In this document: piece by piece, positions 1 through 6,104 of the stretch
How positions within the stretch are numbered: the first letter of the stretch is position 1
Layout: the number at the start of each line of letters is the position of its first letter
From: a bacterium
Lineage (GTDB): Bacteria > Calditrichota > Calditrichia > RBG-13-44-9 > J042
Assembly: GCA_015494485.1 (NCBI GenBank)
Contig: WGBF01000187.1
Location: 1 to 6,596 of the forward strand
Direction of reading: 5' to 3'
DNA: 6,596 nt
Made by a program: the position numbers and the translations under genes
Notes under the pieces: model-generated
Told to the model about the DNA's origin: nothing
The model's database searches: none
The model's input: the letters and a program-made list of their open reading frames with translations, nothing else

Positions 1-34
1 GTTTCCCTTTATTGAACATCACGTGTTGTGAAAT

Positions 35-64
35 AAAAAACGGCTACCGCGCAGGTAGCCGTTT
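35..64 (-). terminator. Intrinsic terminator of the bacilliredoxin-oxidoreductase operon
   Basis: A perfect 11-bp stem (38-48 pairing with 54-64, arm AAACGGCTACC) encloses a 5-base loop. Read on the minus strand it runs straight into six T residues and then ATTT, the classic rho-independent form. It lies about 95 bases past the stop codon of the oxidoreductase gene, which transcribes towards it. On the plus strand the stem is followed by GTCG and then five T, so it may also stop transcription entering from the left. The minus-strand signal is the stronger one. Confidence 0.85.
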
Positions 65-158
65 GTCGTTTTTGTGCTGTGTATGAATAGACGTTTACAT
101 TCGTTACTGTAACATGCCCGCGATTTTCCCAACAGGTTCCGCCAGAATGGTTAGGGAT
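65..158. other. Untranslated 3' trailer between the oxidoreductase stop and the terminator
   Basis: This 94-base stretch has no convincing gene on either strand. The only structure I see is a short palindrome, GTTAC-T-GTAAC (103-113). With a one-base centre it cannot form a stable RNA hairpin but could be a DNA site. An alternative pairing of TTACA (95-99) with TGTAA (108-112) is equally short. I assign no function. Confidence 0.4.
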
Positions 159-1181
159 TTATGCCGTATGCCGCAGCACAATTTTACCGAACTGTTCACT
201 TTTCCACATGCGTAAATACGCTGACCGGAATTCTGTTAATGGAAATACCCGGTCAATGGGTGGTTTGAGCTTGTGCACGTCGAACAGGCGCACCATTTCG
301 CTGAAGTCCTGCGGTGTTCCCATGGTGGTGCCCTGCAGGGTAATTTGTTTCCAGAACATGCGCCGCTGGTCCAGTTTGGAGGGATTGCCCGCCGTCGCAC
401 CAAAAAATACAATGCGCCCGCCGGGATTGACAATGCGGGTCAGTTCAAAAAATCCGTCACCACCGGCGCTGTCAACAATCAGGTCAATGCCATTGGGTTC
501 GGCCAGGGCCATAAGCTTTTCGCCCCATCCCTCTTCGTTGTAGTTGGCACCCCCCAGTGCTCCCAGATTCACGGCTTTTTTAATTTTTTCATCGGATCCG
601 GACGTCACCAGAACCCGTGCGCCAGCCGCCAGCGCCATTTTTAACATCAATGTAGCCACACCGCCACCAATGCCGGTCAGCAAAACGGTTTCGCCGGCCT
701 GGAGTTTTCCCTGGGTAAACAGCGCACGGTACCCGGTAAGTCCGCCCAGGGGAATGGCTGCGGCTTCTTCCATGGTTAAGTGTTCCGGCTTATCCACCAC
801 ATTCTGAATGGGTACCACCACATATTCCGCCTGGGTGCCGTTGTCTGGTAATCCCAGAATTTTGTACTGGGAACTTTGAACGCGGGGGTTATTGCCCCAG
901 TTCAAGGAAGGGTTAATTATCACCTGGCGCCCCACGCAGGAGGGGTCCACGCCTTCCCCCACCTCCCGGATAATACCGGCACCATCTGACCCCAGGATGA
1001 CCGGGGTTTTAATGTTGGGATAACGCCCCTGAACAATCCACACATCCCGGTGGTTCAGCGCTGACGCCATGACTTCTACCAATACTTCACCCACACCGGG
1101 CTTGGGCGCCACCACCGTCTCCAGTTTCAGGTTTTCCAGACTCCCGGGCTGGGTAAGTACAACAGCTTGCATGGTTGCCAT
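159..1181 (-). CDS. Zinc-independent medium-chain dehydrogenase/reductase (quinone-oxidoreductase-like)
   Basis: A 340-residue cytosolic NAD(P)H-dependent oxidoreductase of the MDR superfamily. The GroES-like half carries LNHRD (42-46) and GSDGAG (64-69). The Rossmann half has the nucleotide loop GIGGGV (170-175), a basic/polar TSGSDEK (193-199) that fits NADPH, and NPGGRIVFFG (252-261). Both zinc sites of classical alcohol dehydrogenases look lost: the first ligand position is in NHRD rather than a Cys motif, GHE is replaced by GSD, and the four-Cys structural loop is a Cys-free stretch around 90-112. This suggests quinone/enal or crotonyl-type reduction rather than alcohol oxidation. The start at 1181 is chosen because GGAG (1189-1192) lies 7 bases upstream; the longer in-frame ATG at 1205 lies inside the preceding gene. 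The gene starts 2 bases after the bacilliredoxin stop, so the two are probably translationally coupled. The exact substrate is unknown. Confidence 0.9.
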   Translation of the reverse strand: MATMQAVVLTQPGSLENLKLETVVAPKPGVGEVLVEVMASALNHRDVWIVQGRYPNIKTPVILGSDGAGIIREVGEGVDPSCVGRQVIINPSLNWGNNPRVQSSQYKILGLPDNGTQAEYVVVPIQNVVDKPEHLTMEEAAAIPLGGLTGYRALFTQGKLQAGETVLLTGIGGGVATLMLKMALAAGARVLVTSGSDEKIKKAVNLGALGGANYNEEGWGEKLMALAEPNGIDLIVDSAGGDGFFELTRIVNPGGRIVFFGATAGNPSKLDQRRMFWKQITLQGTTMGTPQDFSEMVRLFDVHKLKPPIDRVFPLTEFRSAYLRMWKSEQFGKIVLRHTA

Positions 1182-1183
1182 GG

Positions 1184-1615
1184 TTATTCTCCGTTCTTTT
1201 GGCAAAATGTATTTAAGGCCTGAATAATTTGCTGGCTAACGTCTTCCTGGGAATATCCCTCAATGCCTTCGCGGGGTAAAAACCACACCACCTCATTCCC
1301 GCGAAACAAAGCAATTGAGGGGGAAGAGGGCGGATACGGAATAAAGGAACGCACGGCATCCGTGGCTTTCCGGTCGTAGCCGGCAAACACGGTGGCAAGT
1401 TGGTCCGGTTGTGCGGCAGCCTGTTGTAAGGCTTCCAGAACAGCAGGGCGTGCCAGCGCACCGGCACATCCGCACATGGAATTAATCACAATCAACAGCG
1501 TTCCCGTGTTTTGGGAGATGAGTTCCCGGGCAGCTTCCGGGGTCCGCACCTCAACAAACCCGGCCTGGACCAGTTCATCCCGCATGGGTTTTACGAATTC
1601 ATCTATGGACATCAT
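1184..1615 (-). CDS. Bacilliredoxin, BrxA/BrxB (YphP/YqiW) family
   Basis: A 143-residue thioredoxin-fold protein, the usual length for this family. The active site is SMCGCAG with C48-G49-C50. The family landmarks FAGYDRKAT (77-85) and PYPPSSPSIALF (93-104) follow in the expected order. Characterised members remove bacillithiol from S-bacillithiolated proteins: one Cys attacks the mixed disulfide and a bacilliredoxin reductase or free bacillithiol completes the cycle. The protein is cytosolic, with no signal peptide. The start at 1615 is set by a strong AAAGGAG (1623-1629) 7 bases upstream; a second ATG directly follows it. The gene leads an operon with the zinc-less oxidoreductase and has its own promoter in the divergent spacer. 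Whether the organism makes bacillithiol or uses another thiol cannot be seen here. Confidence 0.93.
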   Translation of the reverse strand: MMSIDEFVKPMRDELVQAGFVEVRTPEAARELISQNTGTLLIVINSMCGCAGALARPAVLEALQQAAAQPDQLATVFAGYDRKATDAVRSFIPYPPSSPSIALFRGNEVVWFLPREGIEGYSQEDVSQQIIQALNTFCQKNGE

Positions 1616-1622
1616 TATTTTA

Positions 1623-1629
1623 CTCCTTT
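1623..1629 (-). promoter_or_regulatory. Ribosome binding site of the bacilliredoxin gene
   Basis: On the minus strand this reads AAAGGAG, 7 bases before the ATG at 1615 and 10 before the adjacent second ATG. It favours the first ATG and shows that this genome uses SD-led initiation. Confidence 0.8.
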
Positions 1630-1644
1630 CAATAATTTCGATTT

Positions 1645-1673
1645 AAATTACAGCGCCCATGGCTTATTTTCAA
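1645..1673 (-). promoter_or_regulatory. Sigma-70-like promoter for the bacilliredoxin-oxidoreductase operon
   Basis: On the minus strand, TTGAAA (1668-1673) and TAATTT (1645-1650) are separated by exactly 17 bases. This predicts a transcript start near 1638 and a leader of roughly 20 bases that contains the AAAGGAG site. The -35 is a good match and the -10 only fair. On the plus strand GATAAT (1674-1679) could be a -10 for the divergent methyltransferase, but I see no matching -35. Confidence 0.5.
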
Positions 1674-1699
1674 GATAATGAAAAACAATGGAGGCTTCC

Positions 1700-2347
1700 A
1701 TGGATATTCAACAGCATTGTTGTGGACTACAAAAATTGTTTGATGATAAACAAGCCCGTAAGGATTTAAAACGGCTGTTTAAAAAGGGGCCCAATAAACC
1801 CACCCGATTGCTATTGCAGCAGCTGGAAAAGTTTAATTTGAAAGAAATGACGTTGCTGGACATTGGCGGTGGGGTTGGCGCGATTCAAAAGTATCTGGCG
1901 GAACGGGGCATTAAGGCCATTACGGATGTGGATGCTTCCCCGGCATATTTGCATGCGGCGGAGGAAACGGCAAAAAAATCCGGGTATTGGGAGCGGGCGC
2001 GGTTTATTTACGGCAATTTTGTGGAAAAAGCCCCTGCCATTGAACCGGCGGATATTGTGACCCTGGACCGCGTGTTGTGTTGTTTTCCTGATGTGGAGAG
2101 TCTGGTCCGGTATTCCGTGCAAAAGGCTCGCCGGTTGTATGGGGTGATTTTCCCGCGGGACAACTGGATTGTAAAATTGGGAGTAATGGTGCTCAATGTG
2201 TTTCTTATGCTAATGCGCAATCCGTTTCGAACCTACGTGCATTCCACTGAAATGGTGGACGCCATTGTGCTTGCCCATGGATTTAAACCAGCGTATCAGG
2301 CGTATGCCGGCCCCTGGCAGGTGCGGCTATACGAGCGGCACGTGTAA
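1700..2347 (+). CDS. Class I SAM-dependent methyltransferase, substrate unknown
   Basis: A 215-residue Rossmann methyltransferase. Motif I is LLDIGGGVGAIQ (52-63), the acidic ribose-binding residue is probably D78 in TDVDAS, motif II is in RFIYGNF (101-107), and ADIVTLDRVLCC (117-128) is the motif IV region. A hydrophobic stretch (about 159-172) followed by RNPFRTYVHS resembles the C-terminal part of magnesium-protoporphyrin O-methyltransferase-like proteins, but no pigment genes are nearby and I do not assign that activity. The only four cysteines form two pairs, C7-C8 and C127-C128. The start at 1700 is preferred because GGAGG (1690-1694) lies 5 bases upstream; the in-frame ATG at 1688 overlaps that site. 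It is divergent from the bacilliredoxin operon and convergent with fumarase, so it appears monocistronic. Confidence 0.85.
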   Translation: MDIQQHCCGLQKLFDDKQARKDLKRLFKKGPNKPTRLLLQQLEKFNLKEMTLLDIGGGVGAIQKYLAERGIKAITDVDASPAYLHAAEETAKKSGYWERARFIYGNFVEKAPAIEPADIVTLDRVLCCFPDVESLVRYSVQKARRLYGVIFPRDNWIVKLGVMVLNVFLMLMRNPFRTYVHSTEMVDAIVLAHGFKPAYQAYAGPWQVRLYERHV

Positions 2348-2355
2348 TAAAATTT

Positions 2356-2383
2356 CCCGGGCAATCGTCATGGATTGCCCGGG
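2356..2383. terminator. Hairpin terminator in the convergent methyltransferase-fumarase gap
   Basis: A perfect 11-bp GC-rich stem (CCCGGGCAATC, 2356-2366, pairing with 2373-2383) has a 6-base loop. It fills most of the 43-base gap between the two convergent stop codons. On the minus strand it is followed by AAATTTTATTA, so it is a reasonable intrinsic terminator for fumarase. On the plus strand the following TTGGAAATC is a poor T-tract, so termination of the methyltransferase transcript is less certain. Confidence 0.75.
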
Positions 2384-2390
2384 TTGGAAA

Positions 2391-3776
2391 TCATTCCGAA
2401 GGCCTGATCATTTTTTCCGGCCGGACCCATTCGTTGAATTGTTCTTCCGTTAAGTAGCCCAATTCAATGGCAGCTTGTTTGAGGGTTTTATCCTCCCGCC
2501 AGGCTTTCAGCGCAATTTCGGCTGCCTTGTCGTAACCGATGTGCCGGTTCAGGGCGGTTACCAGCATGAGGGAATTTTCCACATGCTCCTTTATTTTTTT
2601 CAAATTGGGAGTAATGCCGTCCACGGCCCTTTCTTTGAATGAACGACAGGCATCCCCCAGTAAAATAATGGATTGCAGAATATTGAAAATGATGACCGGT
2701 TTGAACACGTTCAGTTCAAAATTTCCCTGAGAGCCGGCAAATGCTACCGTTGCGTCGTTACCAAACACCTGGGCGGCAACTTGCATGACCATTTCGCTCT
2801 GGGTGGGGTTTACTTTTCCGGGCATAATAGAGCTGCCAGGTTCATTGGCTGGCAGGATGATTTCGGCCAACCCACTGCGGGGACCACTGGCCAACCAGCG
2901 AATGTCATTGGCAATTTTGAACAATGCACCGGCCAGTGTTTTCAGGGCACCGGACAGTTCCACCAGCGGATCATGGGCAGCCAGACCGGCGAATTTATTC
3001 CGCGCCACTTTAAATTTGTGCCCCGTAATGGCGCTGATTTCTTCGACCATCATCTGGTCATATCCTTTTTTGGTGTTTAAGCCGGTTCCCACCGCCGTAC
3101 CGCCAATGGGCAGTTCGGACAGATGTTTGAGGGTACTGGCAATGGCTTCATGGGCCTGCTGGACCTGGAAGGCATAGCCGGAAAATTCCTGTCCCAGCGT
3201 TAAGGGCGTGGCATCCATTAAATGGGTACGCCCGATTTTAATGATGTCCTTAAATGCTTCCGCTTTTGCTTCCAGTGCTTTTTGCAAATCAATAAGCGGC
3301 TGGTGCAAATGCCCTTTGAGTGTTAGCACGGCTGCAATGTGCATGCTGGTCGGAAAGGTATCGTTGGTGGATTGGGACATGTTCACGTGGTCATTGGGAT
3401 GTACGGGGCTTTTGGTGCCAATTTCCCCGCCCATGAGTTCAATGGCGCGGTTGGCGATAACCTCGTTCATGTTCATATTAAACTGCGTACCGCTTCCGCT
3501 CTGCCAGATGACCAGCGGAAAGTGCTCGTCCCATTTCCCGGCAATTACTTCATTTGCAGCGGTTTCAATGGCTTTGGCCCGTTCTGCATCCAGCAATCCC
3601 AGTTTATGATTTACCCGCGCAGCGGCTTTCTTGACAATGGCGTGGGCGCGGATAAATTCCCGGGGGAACCGCTCAGAACCAATTTTAAAATTTTCCACAG
3701 CACGTTGTGTTTGCGCGCCGTAATATTTGTCTTCCGGAACCAGTACTTCGCCAAGTGCATCTTTTTCTTTACGCAT
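2391..3776 (-). CDS. fumC: Class II fumarate hydratase
   Basis: A 461-residue cytosolic TCA-cycle enzyme that interconverts fumarate and L-malate without an iron-sulfur cluster. It is a full-length member of the aspartase/fumarase superfamily. Substrate-site motifs SGSGTQFNMNMNE (93-105), HPNDHVNMSQSTND (126-139) and GRTHLMDATP (182-191) appear in order, followed by the signature GSSIMPGKVNP (314-324). H185 and S315 correspond to the E. coli FumC catalytic pair H188/S318 with a constant offset of three. FAGSQGNFELNVFKP and the GRTHLMDAT form favour fumarase over aspartase or argininosuccinate lyase. The start at 3776 (MRKEKDALGEV) is preferred to the ATG at 3791: AGGG sits about 8 bases upstream of it, and it matches the usual N-terminus. 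The gene stands alone, with a divergent spacer upstream and a hairpin 7 bases past its stop. Confidence 0.97.
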   Translation of the reverse strand: MRKEKDALGEVLVPEDKYYGAQTQRAVENFKIGSERFPREFIRAHAIVKKAAARVNHKLGLLDAERAKAIETAANEVIAGKWDEHFPLVIWQSGSGTQFNMNMNEVIANRAIELMGGEIGTKSPVHPNDHVNMSQSTNDTFPTSMHIAAVLTLKGHLHQPLIDLQKALEAKAEAFKDIIKIGRTHLMDATPLTLGQEFSGYAFQVQQAHEAIASTLKHLSELPIGGTAVGTGLNTKKGYDQMMVEEISAITGHKFKVARNKFAGLAAHDPLVELSGALKTLAGALFKIANDIRWLASGPRSGLAEIILPANEPGSSIMPGKVNPTQSEMVMQVAAQVFGNDATVAFAGSQGNFELNVFKPVIIFNILQSIILLGDACRSFKERAVDGITPNLKKIKEHVENSLMLVTALNRHIGYDKAAEIALKAWREDKTLKQAAIELGYLTEEQFNEWVRPEKMIRPSE

Positions 3777-3818
3777 GGTTATTGCCCTCATCTGTTAAAT
3801 GTTCTGCGTTTCAAATAT

Positions 3819-3824
3819 TTTATA
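3819..3824 (-). promoter_or_regulatory. Probable -10 element of the fumarase promoter
   Basis: On the minus strand this reads TATAAA, a 5/6 match to the -10 consensus, about 43 bases upstream of the chosen start. Seventeen bases further upstream lies only TTAATT, a weak -35. The transcript start would fall near 3811. The assignment rests mainly on the -10 and on position. Confidence 0.4.
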
Positions 3825-3852
3825 CCCCTTTCGGTGCAAAAAATTAAGAACA

Positions 3853-3870
3853 TTTCAATTTGTTTTGAAA
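3853..3870. promoter_or_regulatory. Possible operator: inverted repeat TTTCAA-N6-TTGAAA in the divergent spacer
   Basis: Two perfect 6-base arms (3853-3858 and 3865-3870) are separated by 6 bases, in the AT-rich spacer between fumarase and the glycosyltransferase. It lies upstream of the fumarase -10 and about 40 bases before the glycosyltransferase start. This is a plausible place for a regulator, but the region is so AT-rich that chance is a real alternative. I do not recognise it as a known operator. Confidence 0.25.
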
Positions 3871-3907
3871 ATCTTTTTAAATTAAGTAATTGTTACGCGG
3901 GAATTGA

Positions 3908-4948
3908 ATGCAGAAGAAAGGATTGACTTTGGAATCGGCGAAAAAGCAGAAGATTGTGTTTATCCATAAAGGCATGCGTTCCTTTGTAAAAAAGGATTAT
4001 CAAATACTGGCAAACCATTATCGGGTGGAAGAATTTGGCTACACGGCTCCAAAGGGATTGGTGATAAATTTGTGGTATCAATTAAAATTGTTGGGGTGGC
4101 TTCTTCGCCATTTACCCGGAAGTAAACTGGTGTACATCTGGTTTGCGGGGTATCACTCCTTTTTGCCGGTCTTGTTGGGAAGATTAATGAAAAAAAAGAT
4201 TTTGATTGCCATCGGTGGGTACGAAACAACCTACATTCCGGAAATCCGCTATGGGGTGTTTTCCAATCCGTTGCGCTCCTTCATGGCACGATTTTCATTT
4301 AAACAGGCCCATCTGTTGTTGCCGGTGGACAATTCCATTTTGGAAAATCTGAAACGATTTATTCCGGATTTACAAACCCCCAGCCGGGAGTTCGATTTTG
4401 GTTACGACGCCACGTTCTGGAAGCGCATTGCCCCCAAGGAGACAATGGTACTGACCGTCGCTTCGTTAAATTCCGAAGTGGTTTTTCGCCGGAAGGGGAT
4501 TGATTTATTTATTGAAACGGCGCGGCTGTTGCCGGATATTATGTTTGTCATCGTTGGGGTCGAAGATGCTGTGCGAGGGTTAATCCCGGATTTACCCAAT
4601 ATTCAGGCGTTGCCGGCAACGGATGCTCAGGGGTTACGGAAGTATTACTCCCGTGCAAAAGTATATGCCCAGTTTTCCATGTACGAAGGATTCCCCAATG
4701 TGGTCAGTGAAGCCATGTTGTGTGAATGTATTCCGGTGGTTACCGCGGTGAGTGGTATGCCCCGGCAGGTTGGTGAATGTGGGTTTGTTCTGCAGGAGCG
4801 GGATGCACACCAGGCGGCAGCGTTAATTCAGAAAGCACTCCAGGCGCCCCCGGAACGAGGTCAGCAGTGTCGTCAACGAATGGTTGAACATTTCCCCTTT
4901 AACAAGCGGGAAAAGGAATTGCTGGAAATTGTCGGGCAGTATGTGTGA
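3908..4948 (+). CDS. Family 4-like (GT-B fold) glycosyltransferase
   Basis: A 346-residue glycosyltransferase of the Glyco_trans_1 (PF00534-like) type, which transfers a sugar from a nucleotide donor to a glycan or lipid-linked acceptor. The N-terminal domain begins with the beta-strand KIVFIHKG (15-22) and contains AIGGYETTY (101-109). The C-terminal donor domain starts near VLTVASLN (181-188) and holds the retaining-GT motif E-x7-E as E260 GFPNVVS E268, then AVSGMPRQVGECGFVL. It has no signal peptide or clear membrane span, only hydrophobic patches (about 52-100) consistent with peripheral attachment at the inner membrane face. The ATG at 3908 has only a weak GGGA upstream. An in-frame TTG at 3929 has AAAGGA (3917-3922) 6 bases before it and could be the true start, removing seven residues. 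It heads a same-strand run with the aminotransferase. Donor and acceptor are unknown. Confidence 0.9.
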   Translation: MQKKGLTLESAKKQKIVFIHKGMRSFVKKDYQILANHYRVEEFGYTAPKGLVINLWYQLKLLGWLLRHLPGSKLVYIWFAGYHSFLPVLLGRLMKKKILIAIGGYETTYIPEIRYGVFSNPLRSFMARFSFKQAHLLLPVDNSILENLKRFIPDLQTPSREFDFGYDATFWKRIAPKETMVLTVASLNSEVVFRRKGIDLFIETARLLPDIMFVIVGVEDAVRGLIPDLPNIQALPATDAQGLRKYYSRAKVYAQFSMYEGFPNVVSEAMLCECIPVVTAVSGMPRQVGECGFVLQERDAHQAAALIQKALQAPPERGQQCRQRMVEHFPFNKREKELLEIVGQYV

Positions 4949-4979
4949 AAGTAAATATTAATCAGGAATAGAAAAGACG

Positions 4980-6104
4980 ATGCCATCGAAGGATGAAAAA
5001 ATTTTTGTAACACGCCCGAATTTGCCCCCTCTGGAAGAATTTCTGCCCTATCTGGAAAAAGTTTGGGAAAGCAGGTTTCTTACCAATAATGGGCCATTCC
5101 ATCGCCAATTTGAAGCCGAGCTTTCGCGGTTTTTGGGTGTCGATTATCTCTCTTTATTTGCCAATGGAACATTAGCGCTGGTAACCGCTTTACAGGCGTT
5201 GCGGATTACGGGTGAAGTTATTACAACCCCGTATAGTTTTGTGGCAACTGCCCATGCATTGTACTGGAACGGAATCCGGCCAGTGTTTGTGGATGTGGAA
5301 CCGGATTATTTAACCATCGACCCCGCCAAAATTGAACCGGCAATTACGCCGCACACCACAGCAATTCTGGGTGTTCATGTGTATGGAAATCCCTGTAAAA
5401 TGGAGCAAATTCAGGAAATTGCTGATACGTTTGGGTTGCACGTTATTTACGATGCCGCTCATGCCTTTGGCGTTACATATAAAGGACAGTCCGTATTACG
5501 ATATGGAGACCTGTCGATATTAAGTTTCCATGCTACAAAGGTATTTACCACCTTCGAAGGCGGCGCCATTATTGCTCAGAATGAAAAATTAAAGGAACGT
5601 ATCGATTATTTGAAGAATTTTGGCTTTGCCAATGAAGTGACCGTCATTGGTCCGGGTATCAACGCCAAAATGAACGAATTCCAGGCAGCGCTGGGGTTGT
5701 TGCAATTAAAATATGTTCAACAATACATTGAACAACGGAAACAAATCAGTTTGCGCTATCAGGAAATTTTTGAAAAAATACCTGGCATTCGTGTATTGCC
5801 CCATCCGGGAGAAATAGAATATAATTTTGCTTACTTTCCAATTTTTATTGATGAAAAAGTATATGGCACATCCAGGGACGCCATGTATGAAATATTAAAG
5901 CAACACAATATTTACGCCCGGCGGTATTTTTATCCCCTGATTACCCACTTTCCACCCTACCGGGGATATGAATCTGCCCGTCCGGAACATCTGCCCGTAG
6001 CGGAAAAAGTCAGCCGGGAGGTATTGTGTTTGCCATTGTACGCGGATTTAAAACCTGAAGTAGTCGAACAAATTGGAGATATTTTTAAACAGCATGCTCC
6101 CTAA
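4980..6104 (+). CDS. DegT/DnrJ/EryC1/StrS-family sugar aminotransferase (PLP-dependent)
   Basis: A 374-residue fold-type I PLP enzyme of the usual family length. It transfers an amino group, normally from glutamate, to a keto sugar on a nucleotide carrier. PLP lysine K187 lies in SFHATKVFTTFEGGAI (182-197), and D158 in IYDAAHAFG (156-164) is the ring-nitrogen partner. FANGT (60-64) is the phosphate-binding region, LTNNGPF (34-40) matches the family N-terminus, and NAKMNEFQAALG (228-239) is the usual helix. The HATK and FEGGA wording recalls VioA-type dTDP-4-amino-4,6-dideoxyglucose transaminases, but 3-aminotransferases cannot be excluded by eye. The gene starts 31 bases after the glycosyltransferase stop, with AGGA (4964-4967) at a long 12-base spacing, and overlaps the WbqC gene by 11 bases. 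The three genes probably form one transcript for an amino-sugar-containing surface glycan. Confidence 0.93.
   Translation: MPSKDEKIFVTRPNLPPLEEFLPYLEKVWESRFLTNNGPFHRQFEAELSRFLGVDYLSLFANGTLALVTALQALRITGEVITTPYSFVATAHALYWNGIRPVFVDVEPDYLTIDPAKIEPAITPHTTAILGVHVYGNPCKMEQIQEIADTFGLHVIYDAAHAFGVTYKGQSVLRYGDLSILSFHATKVFTTFEGGAIIAQNEKLKERIDYLKNFGFANEVTVIGPGINAKMNEFQAALGLLQLKYVQQYIEQRKQISLRYQEIFEKIPGIRVLPHPGEIEYNFAYFPIFIDEKVYGTSRDAMYEILKQHNIYARRYFYPLITHFPPYRGYESARPEHLPVAEKVSREVLCLPLYADLKPEVVEQIGDIFKQHAP

Noticed and set aside
1..34. Possible gene end or start at the left edge
   Set aside because: Only 34 bases lie beyond the terminator, too short to support any coding or RNA assignment.
103..113. GTTAC-T-GTAAC palindrome as a terminator or small RNA hairpin
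   Set aside because: Five-base arms around a single-base centre cannot form a stable RNA stem; the true terminator is at 35-64.
208..807. Plus-strand open frames opposite the MDR oxidoreductase
   Set aside because: The minus-strand protein is intact and carries all MDR landmarks; the plus-strand products resemble no known protein.
1678..1742. Short plus-strand frame (ATG at 1678, about 21 codons) overlapping the methyltransferase start, as a leader peptide
   Set aside because: It lacks an SD site of its own, has no attenuator-like hairpin or repeated regulatory codons, and is easily explained by chance.
1700..2347. Naming the methyltransferase magnesium-protoporphyrin O-methyltransferase (BchM)
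   Set aside because: The resemblance is limited to general fold and C-terminal flavour, and no chlorophyll or tetrapyrrole genes are in view.
2673..3609. Three further plus-strand open frames opposite fumarase (2673-3080, 2785-3177, 3208-3609)
   Set aside because: All are antisense shadows of a fully conserved coding sequence, without family motifs.
3339..3926. Plus-strand open frame of 195 codons opposite the fumarase 5' end and spacer
   Set aside because: It is antisense to an unmistakable fumarase, shows no recognisable domain, has Cys/Phe-rich composition typical of a complement frame, and overlaps the glycosyltransferase start.
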